From Eucommia ulmoides (taxonomy: Eukaryota; Streptophyta; Magnoliopsida; Garryales; Eucommiaceae), in NCBI GenBank assembly GCA_016647705.1, contig CM028338.1:13360240-13424239 (forward strand): a stretch of DNA of 64,000 bases, read 5' to 3'. The position numbers and the translations under genes are program-made. Position 1 is the first letter of the stretch. Every line of letters begins with the position of its first letter. Below are positions 12,990 to 22,888 of this stretch, piece by piece. The notes under the pieces were generated by a model. The model ran no database searches. It had not been told where the DNA came from and was given only the letters and a program-made list of their open reading frames with translations.

Positions 12990-14212
12990 GGGGCGCTTAT
13001 CGGAACATCCCAAAAATGGTTGAAAACTACCAATTACACCTGCTCCTTTATTCATGAACTAAGCGGTCCTTTTGCCATTTTTATGACGAAAATACTCCTA
13101 ATTATTGTGCCTACATAATATATCCCCATCTTGTGGAGCTAATTTAGATAATAGATAATCATTTATTAATATGAAAATAACTATTGTTGTACACATTTTT
13201 TTTTCACAATATAACTATATATTCAGATTCATCTAAATACAATCTTCAAAACGATATCAAATTTACTATTTTTTTTTATTAGTTTTCAGTTTTCACATTT
13301 ATGTTACATTCCACATGGGAAATGTAACATATATAATTCAGAGGATGTTACATGTAACATTAACCAAAATCAAATCAAAACCAAAATCAAAAGGTTAGTA
13401 ACTACATCATATTACATTTAATATTCATGTAACATCAATGTTACATTTCATGAGATGTTACATGTAACATCTTATAATTCATAGGAACTAAAAATTTAAA
13501 AAATATCATATTATATGTAACATGAATGTGAAAACTGAAACTAATGAAAAAAAAAATAGTGAGTTGGATATCGTTTTGAAAATCTTATTTAGACGAATTT
13601 GAATATATAATTAAATTGTAAAACATATGTGTACACTAATTGTTATTTTCGTTTTAATAAAATGATTTTGTTGAAAATTCTCAATCCCTATTAAAGAAAC
13701 CTGCATATAATGCAAGGGTAAATCTGTTAATGGAAAGCATATTGCATGTGGAAAGTAACATTACCTGTATTGAATCGGATATCATAATGAGTGTGAATAT
13801 TACATGTAACATGGTGTAATAGTAATTTTACATGTAACATCCATGTTGAATGTAACGTGAATTCGAAATAAAAAATAAAATAAAATAAATAAAAATAATA
13901 TATATATATATATATCATTTTGAAGATCTTATTAACACAAACCTAAATGTATAATTATAGCGTAAAAAAAATATGTACAATAAAAGTTATTTTGATTTGA
14001 ATAAAATGACTTTGTATGAAACCTCAAAATAATGAAATTATAAAAAGGAAAATCATACAGGGGTAATTTTGTTATATAATTTTCGCGTTTTTTAAAATTT
14101 GGGATTAGATGGTTCAAAAAATTTGTAGATTTGGATTATTTGGTTTATTTTCAAACATGAGGGTTTGATTGGTAGTTTCACGCTAAAATTGGGATTGGCC
14201 GGTAATTTTCCC
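12990..14212. mobile_element. Non-autonomous Mutator-like (MULE) miniature element, 1.2 kb
   Basis: The left end GGGGCGCTTATCGGAACATC and the reverse complement of the right end GGGAAAATTACCGGCCAATC align over about 45 bases, both running into GAAAACTACCAAT or GTGAAACTACCAAT. The flanks are TTTCAATAA (12981-12989) and TTTCAACAA (14213-14221), a 9-bp duplication with one mismatch, as expected for MULEs. The inside is AT-rich, without coding capacity, and carries several palindromes of ATGTTACATGTAACAT type. It is a plain DNA transposon derivative with no transposase of its own. Confidence 0.75.
13340..13850. repeat. Recurrent palindrome TTACATGTAA inside the MULE
   Basis: The palindrome ATGTTACATGTAACAT or its core occurs near 13346, 13455, 13800 and 13830, with more half-copies (TGTAACAT, ATGTTACAT) around 13300-13530. 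The copies are spaced irregularly, so this is not a simple tandem array. Confidence 0.75.
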
Positions 14213-14221
14213 TTTCAACAA

Positions 14222-14540
14222 ATATCATCTTGGGCTTCAAGTTCGCACAAGCCTCATCAAGTATATCATTAACATCAAATGAATTAACCTTTTCCTTGCC
14301 TATTGTTGAACCTTTTCTCTTTCCCTTACTGCACCTTGGCCTGTAGCTTTGTCTTTTTAAAAAAGATCAAACAACTTTTTGTGATATCTTTTAGTATGGT
14401 TTCGTTTCGCATTGAGCAAGACCTTATCCCAACGTAGAGTCCATGTCACGTCTTTTTTGGTGCCATTTCTATCATTGACGCTCTTTAACTTTCTTCCCAT
14501 CACACGACGTTTTTACGAAGACCACTATATTTAAAAAATT
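14222..14540 (-). pseudogene. Coding-like relic, possibly the DNA-binding ORF of a PIF/Harbinger element
   Basis: On the minus strand the stretch reads as a Lys/Arg-rich protein fragment containing a WTLRWDKVLLNAKRN-like segment and, further down, a DILDEACANLKPK-like segment. Plant PIF/Harbinger elements carry a Myb/SANT-like second gene beside the transposase, and a Harbinger transposase relic on the same strand lies at 17418-18480. No single long frame survives. The assignment rests on composition and proximity only. Confidence 0.3.
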
Positions 14541-14606
14541 GTGTGTGTGTGTGTTTATGTATGTATGTATATATATAGACAGATAGATAGATAGATAGAT
14601 AGAATA
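14537..14606. repeat. GT and GATA microsatellites
   Basis: A GT run (about 14541-14552) is followed by TATG/TGTA repeats and a GATA run (about 14580-14603). Ordinary simple repeats. Confidence 0.9.
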
Positions 14607-14974
14607 AAAAGAATTTAATATAAAATAAAATAAATTGTTATCTCAAGAATGATTTTAATATAATCATTAGTAAATACTTAATAAAAACGTAGAAGCACAA
14701 AATAAATCCGTTTTACTACAAAGGAGACACACTAAATATTTTACACAAAAAAAAAAAAAAAAAAAGTTCATATGAGAAACATGGTCATTCCGTATTCTAT
14801 TTTTTATGTTATTTGTTGGCCTAGTGAGTTACCCAAGAGGGGGGGTGAATTTGGTAGTAATAAAAATTATCAAATAAATAACACTTGAAAATTCAAATAA
14901 TTAATTTTATCATAAATTAATTATTATCTTTATAGCAGCAGATATGTGTTATCAAATTAGGTGCACACCCAAAC

Positions 14975-15185
14975 TGTAATACCCCAAAAATTTATACTCT
15001 TGAAAATATTATTTTATATAAAGTTAAATATTTTTAAGACTGTTTTGCGAATTTATGTTATAAATAATATTTGATAATTTTTGGGAGTTAAATATTTATT
15101 TTAAATTGATTTTAAAATTTTTGGGACTATTGTCTTATTTAAAATATATTTTTAAGAGTTTTGAGATATAATTAATATTTTCTTT
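14975..15185 (+). mobile_element. Fragment of a chromovirus-type LTR inside LTR copy 2
   Basis: Copy 2 departs from copy 1 right after GGTGCACACCCAAAC, where a sequence beginning TGTAATACCCCAAAAATTTA appears, a typical plant gypsy LTR start. The family sequence resumes near 15186 at ACTGGTTCACCAAG. The piece is about 210 bp, much shorter than a full LTR. It replaced a short stretch of copy 2 and is a truncated insertion or the product of a rearrangement. Confidence 0.6.
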
Positions 15186-16574
15186 ATTATACTGGTTCAC
15201 CAAGTTACTCTTGGCTAATTCAGTCCTCCGAGCCCTACGGAGAGCCGTACCCACTGATCACTATGATTCCTTTAATCAGGTAGAAACCAAACTCTTACAA
15301 AGTGATTCTTTTCACAGACTCAGAATCAACCTTTACAGTTTCCATTTCACAGGCTAAGGAATAACCTCTATCTTTTTCCTAAACTCAAGATTAACTTAAT
15401 TCTATTACAGGAAGAATCACAACCTAATTCTTTTTATATCTCAGACTAAAGACTAAAGAATTAAACCTTACCAAATCACTCAAAGTATCCTTTTACCCGG
15501 TAAGGATTGAACCGTTACAAATTCACTCAAAATTAATTCTAGTCAGAAAGAATTACATCTATCTCTTTTCACGGGAAAAGAGTAACTTAATCTTTTTATA
15601 CACTAGATAAAGATCAAATCTCAATCTCTTTACCGGAAGAGATTAAAACCCGAAGTTACCTCTAATTAGATATTCCCAATAATATCTAATCCGTACACAA
15701 CTCACCAATAACAAAATTGATAAGTTTTTTTCCACTTGGAGCTTCTATCACCTTAGACTAATTTGAACTCAATTAGTGTCCCAATACAAGTGATAGAAAG
15801 TGAAAATTTCAAAATCTGATTTTAATGAAAGTGGGTAACACACAATTTAGCACGTAATCAAATTTTTACAAGAAATCATTTCAAAATATTTTCAAGCAAT
15901 TTAAAGTTCAAAAAAACGATTTTAAAGATCAAAGTTCCAAGAACAAATAATAATATCAAATATCAATTAAGAGCAAAGATTTGGAATGATCTTATCAGGA
16001 TACCACTGAAATAAATGTAAATAAATCGCAGTGAAACTCTAGATCGGTGACAGCAACAACAAATTTCCCAAGAACAATTCTAAAAAAAAATCTCACAATA
16101 TTCGCAGCATGAATTCAAAATAATCTCTCAGAAAGTTTAGGAACTGAATAACTCTTGAAAATTGATTGATTGGGATCACTCATAAGTGAAAAACGCAGGT
16201 CTACTTATAAGGATTTAAAACAAATCCTCCAACGGTTAGTTTCCACTTGTCACGACACTTAATTGCACTTATAGGCCCTTTATATCGATATGATTTAATC
16301 CTGATTCAATTCACTCAATTATAACTTCTAAAACATTTAATTTAATCTCTCAAATATTTCTCAATTTCAATTAGATAAGATAGAAAGAATTAAACGTACT
16401 AAATTGAGAAATAATCAAATTATATAAACCATATCTATAGGGATATCAAAATATTAATCACATATTTCAAATAACATCAAATCCCGTAGATATCTCTCAG
16501 ATCTTGATCATAAAATGGCTAGTAATGACTTTTTTTTTTTATCAAATCCACGAAATTATCTAAACTTGAAACCG

Positions 16575-16965
16575 AACTATTGGTTGACTGATCAAAATCA
16601 TAAGTCAACCGATCGATTCAGGTTATAGCCCAAGCCAAAAAGTTCTCGCCAGCCAGTCGACCGAAACTCTATGGTCTGTTGACCGATCGGTTCAGGATGC
16701 TCCTCAGGCCAATTTTCAGTTATAGTTGGTCGACTGATTATCTTAGGTCTGTTGACCGATCGATTCAGAGAGTTCAAGTATTGGCCTTAAGTCGACCGAT
16801 ACTTCATGATTTGTCGATCAATCGATTCAGAGAGTTCAGATTTTGACCTCGGTCGACCGATCTCTCTTCGGTCGATTGACCGATCGATCTAGAGACTGCA
16901 CCATTCCCAGCCACTTCTTCATCGGTTGACCGATCCTTATTGGTCCGTTGACCGATCCTACTAGA
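16575..16965. repeat. GTCGACCGATC tandem array inside LTR copy 2
   Basis: About six degenerate units of roughly 60-72 bp contain GTCGACCGAT, GTTGACCGATCGATTCAG and AGAGTTC words. Copy 1 has only a short counterpart (6740-6910, GTCGACTTA/GTCGACCTGT). Copy 3 has none. The array therefore varies in size within one LTR family. Confidence 0.8.
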
Positions 16966-17417
16966 ATACTTATTTCTTAATTAATTTTAACTCTGATTTT
17001 CAACGTTTTTGCCTATTTAACCGATTTCTTTTCTCGGTTAGCTTAATTGACACTTTAAATCAATTTTAATTACTAATCTTTCTTAAATCAATATTTTTTC
17101 TTCAATTTCATATACGAGAAAATATGTTAACTAATTAGGATCCTAATAAAAATACACATAAACATAAAATTATTTTTGTACCGTGTGGAATCCTAATCGG
17201 GATACATTAAGAGTAAAAATTAACCTAAGTTGTTTTCATCTAGATTCTTCAAAATCTTTGGTCTCTTAATGCTTGTCTCTTACATCCTTAACCATCTTCA
17301 ACAATTTCTTCATGATTAAATCGTCAATGGAACTTTTGCACTGAAACACTCAATAAACTCATTAGTTTCCCTAAAAGCATCAACATTTAATTGTCCATCA
17401 AAATCTTAGGATCAACA

Positions 17418-18480
17418 TTATCCTTGATGATTGATTCTTCTCTCGCATTGTCATCATTACTATTTGTACCACGTACATTTTGGATAGGCACCTCTCTGTT
17501 TCGTAGTTCACAATCTACTTTAGCAATCAAATTTTCATATGGATCAATTCTCATGAGAAAATTATAGAGAATACAACAAGCTAGCACTATTTTAGTAATT
17601 GTATCAAATGGATAGTGATCTTTTTCTCCACTTCCAATTATTAGATTTTACTTCTTTAGCACTACAAATGACCCCTTAATACATTGGGCGAGGAAGAATG
17701 ACAATAGTTAATATTTTTCGTGGATTTTCAGGAGCATGGAAAAATATTCTTTCAAACGATATCCTACTCCTTTATATGGTGTTAATAATTCACGCCTTAA
17801 CATAAAACCTTCATTTATCAATTAATTTTACCTAAAAAATAAAAAATTATTATGTTACAAGTTTTAACTAGTATGATAAATATTAAAATTAATTGAATCT
17901 ATATTATACTTACCTCTAGGTATGATAAGATTATCAACTCATGTCAATTTATTTTTTATAATTCTAGAGTCGAAGGTCGTCCCTTTCCATCACGGTAGAA
18001 CATACTTAATTTTCATGTCAAATGAACATGTTGCCAATACATTTTGTGTTGCATAATTTTTTCTCCCTCGACATCTTGGTGCATCTTTTTTGAAAAATTT
18101 CACACGGATATGTGTACCGTCAATTGCACCAATACAATCCTATAGTATAGTATGTGTACCTTACTATTTAATATTTAAATTAAAATACCAAATGGGAAAA
18201 TCTAACAAACAAGTATAATGTGAATTCTAATTACCTTAAAATATAGATAAAATATCATAATAATGAGAATTTTTGGAGGGACCTCTGACTTGTGGCTTGT
18301 TTCTGAATTTCATCTCCCAAAGAAATTACTTTTCTAAAACTTTGTAGAAATGACGACTCATAGTTTCACCTATTGACATGTTCAATAATATTCTCCCCAT
18401 AGATTTCTCCATTATCTTCACTATTTTATTTCTAATTATGCTCCCAATCGTCATAAAAAATACCTTCCTTATCTATATAT
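17418..18480 (-). pseudogene. PIF/Harbinger transposase relic
   Basis: On the minus strand, in order: an N-terminal helix-type stretch (18290-18450) with SMGRILLNMSIGET-like sequence, then CIGAIDGTHIRVKFFKKDAP (about 18070-18145), which carries the first catalytic Asp of the DDE transposase, then CRGRKNYATQNVLA and KYVLP (down to 17990). A segment with EGFMLRRELLTPYKGVGYRL follows (about 17740-17815), then ACCILYNFLMRIDPYENLIAKVD (17510-17587). The frame is broken several times by stops, shifts and intron-like gaps. The C-terminal end is split by LTR copy 2, whose edge falls at 17417. The rest may continue left of 14814. Inactive. Confidence 0.8.
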
Positions 18481-19614
18481 GAATATATCATTAAAATGAG
18501 TTAACAAATTTCATTAATATTAAAAAAATATATAATTTTTAAGGAAAAAAAATAGGCTAATAAAATAAAGTCAAACAAATGAAGTGAGAAAAACAAATTA
18601 GTTCTAGAAAACTATAGAATAACAAAAGAAATCAAACAAATTAATTGTCAATGTATGCAAAGTGATTTTATGTATTTATTTATAAATAAACTATAGAAAA
18701 TAATTACTTAAACTAAATAAAATTTAATTATTTATAATCTTGTGTAATTAAACTATATGAACGGATAAAAAGGCACAAACTATATTTGTTTTGACTCTGG
18801 TAATATCATTTCGCTAAACCAATGGTTGACTCTATCTCTACTTAATTCTTCATTGCACCAAACTAATAAATGACTTCTCCCCCTACTTAATTCTCGTGTT
18901 CTCAATAGTACCTCTTTGTCATCATTTAAGTCTCTCTTTGCTTAGTTCTCGTTTTACTGAAATATCCAGTGTAGTGTTAAATGTTGAAGGGGCGAAATAC
19001 ATACTTCACTTATATGAGTTAATTGTGGGTTTGAAATGACGGGGAGACTGTGTTCGAATCCTACAATAATGTAACCCTTCAATATAAAAATTGAGAGAGC
19101 TAAAAAGGATTGAGGGGAGTTCATTTTGGAAGTGAAAAATGACTAGGGTTCTCACCCGTACTTCCAAACATGAACCCATCAGAGAGCTGTAGATGGATTT
19201 ACAACAAGATGTGTAAAATTTCAGACTTACAATAATGAATGAAGATTTATCAATTTTATTGCAGCTCAATCTTCTTCTGTTTTCTTCCCAAATGATGCTC
19301 TCCAACGGCTCTCATCTCCAATGTGTTGTGAAATCAATGTGTAGATAGAATATAAAACTACAATGAATAATTATAATTTTGATACATTTTCTTATTACTT
19401 TGTCCATTTTCATCCCAATCCCAAAATTGCGTAAAAAAATAAAATAAAAAAATTGATAGATATTTTTTGCCCCTTTTTTCTTTTTCTATTCCATTTTCCT
19501 CCTTTACCAAACAAGATTTTTTTTTTCCTAACCCTTTTTTTTTTTTTTTACAGAAATTCTTTTTTGTACCCAACTATGCATATTCTAAAAGAAAATTTGA
19601 AATTATAAATGTAG
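18481..19614. other. No gene seen
   Basis: AT-rich. It may include the upstream part of the Harbinger element. The stretch at 19045-19075 contains GTGTTCGAATCC, similar to a pol III B box, but no tRNA fold or A box fits around it. T and A runs occur near 19440-19550. Confidence 0.5.
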
Positions 19615-20035
19615 AAACTCACTCTCAAAAGACGCCTTAAAAGAGGAGGATTGCCCAAGGTTTTATATATTTTTCAGGTTTAGGAAACACAAGCGATGTA
19701 GGATTCAACACACCCCCTCACGTGGAGGGGTAAACTTTGACAAAGCACCGTGAACAAATATCAAGGGGCGAACATCAATGTGAGATTCAACAAACGCTAT
19801 CACGGGTAGGGTGAACTTTGACAAACCACTGCAAACAGATATCAGGGATCTCAACATTGATGTGAGATGCAACACGCCTAACATCGGCTACAACGAAGAG
19901 CCCTGCAACTGCTGTCGCTCATCACCGTCACCCTCGCTGGTTGAGGGTAAATATGTCATTTTATCCTTATTTTTTCTGACAGGGGGTTCCTATGGTAATT
20001 TCTATACATAAAGAAATGTCGGTGGATTTTTAAAA
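19615..20035 (+). mobile_element. Degraded LTR-like repeat
   Basis: The stretch contains GAAACTCACTCTCAAAAGACG, then GAGGATTGCCCAAGG, a TATA-like TTTTATATATTTTT, and two occurrences of GATGT(G)AGATTCAACA beside CACCCCCTCACG. This word order is common in LTR R/U5 regions and related promoter-bearing repeats of plants. Internally the GATGTGAG...CAACA segment recurs about three times between 19695 and 19875. No end could be fixed. Confidence 0.4.
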
Positions 20036-20457
20036 AATATCAAGGGATGTTTATGGTATTAACCCAAAGTTTTATTGTAAAACACAGTATATAAAAACAT
20101 TTATTTATGAAAATAATTTAGGAAAGACAAATATTTATTTTTTTTAGAGTAAAACATAAAGTACTTTCATGCATAGAACTTATGTGAAAAAAAAAATTAG
20201 TTCTTTTTTGTTCATTTAAGGAAAAGTAAGAACAAACATGACACTAATTGTAAATATATGCACATTTTATTTTGTCAAGAACACTCTAACTAAACTTCTT
20301 TGCTTAGGCAAATTTAATGTTATAAGTGTCAATCTTACTCATAACTAAAAAGGAGAAAACATTTTTTAAGAAGATACACACTTATCTCCGAAAGGATAGA
20401 GGGTCTTCCTTTATTCCGCCTCATACCCATAAGGGTTTAAACATAGTAATATATATA

Positions 20458-20573
20458 GGATGTCAGTCTACGATCTCAGACGTAAGGTCAGTCCATTATA
20501 TAGGCTTATATATAAGGGTGTCAGTCCACTGCCTAAGACGTAGGGTGAGGCCATAATCTAGGCTAGCGCGGAA
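20458..20573. repeat. Two tandem 58-bp units
   Basis: GATGTCAGTCTACGATCTCA at 20459 is followed 58 bases later by GGTGTCAGTCCACTGCCTAA. Both units continue with GACGTA(A/G)GGT and CCAT(T/A)ATATAGG-like sequence. The two units differ at about one base in four. Confidence 0.75.
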
Positions 20574-22860
20574 AGGCGCAGTGTAGAAAAATAAATGTTA
20601 GTTGTTAGTAGTTAGTAATCCATAGTTAGTCGGTTTGTTTTAAGTCCCCTTGCAGATATTCTAGTATCTCATATTGATGGATTGAGACTTATCATTCTCA
20701 AAGAGAAAACATCAGATCAAACTAGCATATATTGTTGAAGACCCCTTTCAACAAACCAATATCAACTAGGAACATTTACAATATTGAGATACCAAATTTA
20801 TTGAGTATCTTCCTGTTTAATCACATTAAATAACCAGACTATCTACTGAACATTTTAAGGTCTATAGCGATAAAAATATTATTGGAAGAAGAATATCAAT
20901 ACATACCCTTAATTAATACTTAAGATTGAAACGTTTTATAGACATGCCTTAAATGTAAGATTACAAGATTGACTATAAGACTTATATCTAACAATCGGTA
21001 CGGTAATTTATCATCTCTAAAAAATAGAACATAAATTGGGCACGATCTCATATCATATCTACACAATACAAAAGATAAATAATTGTCCACTACATTAACT
21101 GATACAAAACACATACCCCTCACATAAAATAAAGCTACCATGATGAATCTAATCATACAATAATGATCAATTTTAATATTTTAATTATTAAATATATTTA
21201 TTTTATAAAGTAATTTCTTAAATTATCTATATAATATGATTGTTAATTTCATGACACTACTAGGATCAATAGCAAGTTAGCACGACCTTCATGTTGATTG
21301 TGTTTAGCATGATAATGACGCTTGATCGATACATTGTGTCCATTACGTTCCATGTTTCTCTATCAATATCCACATGACTATTTTGTCCAAACTTGATAGA
21401 TATGATAACCCTAGAACGAACTTTTTTTTTATGATAGGAGTGAATTCATATAGTTGCCAAAAATTCTCATCATGTGCGATCAGTTTCTCACGTGTTAAAA
21501 ATTTCTTCAATTTCACATTTCAACCTGTAAAACCGATTAATTCTTAAGGGGACACCGATGTAGTGTCGGCAAAAAAATCTCTGACGTGAGAACAAATTAA
21601 TCTGATTATAGAGAAAGCTAAAGCACTCAAATCAATCATAAAGAACAAATAACGATATATTCCCTTTATATAGACTCAGTAGATTTCTGCCATTTCGTTA
21701 GTGTGGTTGCTCATTTCATGATCCTCCTCCTAACAGCATATGATATGGCCACGATTTTCTCCATTAAACCAAGAGAAGATCTCTGTAACATTCTTCGACA
21801 AAATATGGGCCATTATAGTCAAGTGGTTGTAACGTTCCTCATGCATGAGAGTTGTAGAGGTCATGGGCTGACCTATTCCTGGCCTTGTCATTGTGGGCTC
21901 TAATCACCCTTTGATGGGCCTTATTGTGAGGTCTGATCTGTTTGTACACTAGACCACTAAGGTCCTTTCCTCGATAGGCCTGATATGCTCAGTCCAGCTC
22001 GTGTATCGGGCTCATGTCTTTCGGGTAGAGTCATTGATCTGATCCGACCCATAAAAGCTCTCAAATCTTTAACAGGCATGAGCAAGAGTTGTCCCATATC
22101 ACGTATCCTACTTAATTGAGAGAGAATTTTTGTTGTTGTACCAATCCATCTACATTACAATGTTCAGTCACTAGATAATTTTTTAAATGGGAAAGCCACA
22201 ACCACCAGACAGAGAGTAGCCAAGGTGGCATTTGGTTAGTACTTTTGTTTTTCTATTTCTAGTCTTAATAAACTAGGATGAGACAGGATGAAATGGAAAT
22301 TATGTTTCCATTGTGGAATATTCCAGAAATAGAAATCTATTTGGTAACGATCATTGTCTTGAAATCGGTTTTTTTTTCTTTAAATGTATGGTGGCTGGCA
22401 TGGTAGCGGTGGCCAACAGAATGGTGGTGGTCGGCGGAGTGGGGGTGGCCGGTGGGGGTGGTATAGTGGGAATGGTTCTGTGGGAGTGAATAGGGATCAA
22501 CATTTTTTTCTTCTCAGATTGTCAAGGAATTTAAAAAATAATCTCAAATTACTCCTAAAATTTATGGGAATTGAAATGTGTTTGCCAAACGACAACGTAC
22601 ATTAATCCCAACATTTTGGAAGCAAGAACAGGAATGGGGAACAGAAACAGTAACCAATCGGAGCCTAGGAAGCTAAAAAGAAGCAATGATGCAGAAGACA
22701 ACGGTATTCCCATAAATAATAACACAAAAACAGAGTTTTCCGCGTTGTTACTGTCCCACTTGATAGTAAATAGTAACTCCCAGTTTTTCCCAATCATTTA
22801 TAATTTTTCCCCTCCTCTTTTGAACCAAATCAACTAGTAGTAGGAACACAAACAGTGTAG
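20574..22860. other. No gene seen; degraded repeats and 3' flank of the FKBP gene
   Basis: The part at 21540-22100 has GACACCGATGTAGTGTCGGC, a TATA-like CTTTATATAGACTC and a GGGCT-rich stretch, which suggests an old LTR relic without clear ends. The part at 22210-22610 begins GGCATTTGGTTAGTACTTTT and ends GTTTGCCAAACGAC, possibly a miniature element. Its GGTGG-rich middle makes a Gly-rich chance frame. Bases about 22620-22860 lie just after the FKBP stop codon and should contain its 3' UTR; the polyadenylation site was not located. Confidence 0.45.
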
Positions 22861-22888
22861 CTAGCCTTCAACAACCTTAACAGGAGAC
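22861..22888 (-). CDS. FKBP16-4: FKBP16-4-like exon 10 and stop codon
   Basis: 28 nt, residues 225-233, reading SPVKVVEG then TAG. Acceptor AATTTGTTGTGTAG. The short C-terminal tail is the expected end of this FKBP subfamily. Confidence 0.92.

Larger units (their letters stand above)
14814..17417 (+). mobile_element. Solo LTR, TGTTGGCC...ATCAACA family, copy 2
   Basis: The unit starts TGTTGGCCTAGTGAGTTACC and ends TTAGGATCAACA, matching copy 1 (5039-7345) along most of its length. Flanks are TTATT (14809-14813) and TTATC (17418-17422), a 5-bp duplication with one mismatch. It is longer than copy 1 because of an inserted LTR-like fragment (14975-15185) and an expanded GTCGACCGATC array (16575-16965). 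Its right flank is a PIF/Harbinger transposase reading frame, so it landed in that transposon. No coding capacity. A fossil. Confidence 0.82.

Noticed and set aside
19045-19080. GTGTTCGAATCC, resembling a tRNA or SINE B box
   Set aside because: No A box at a fitting distance, no cloverleaf, and no A-rich tail or duplication that would support a SINE.
22210-22610. Possible miniature element with GGCATTTGG and GTTTGCCAAACG ends
   Set aside because: The inverted match is only about ten bases and no target duplication was seen. The Gly-rich frame inside comes from GGTGG repeats.
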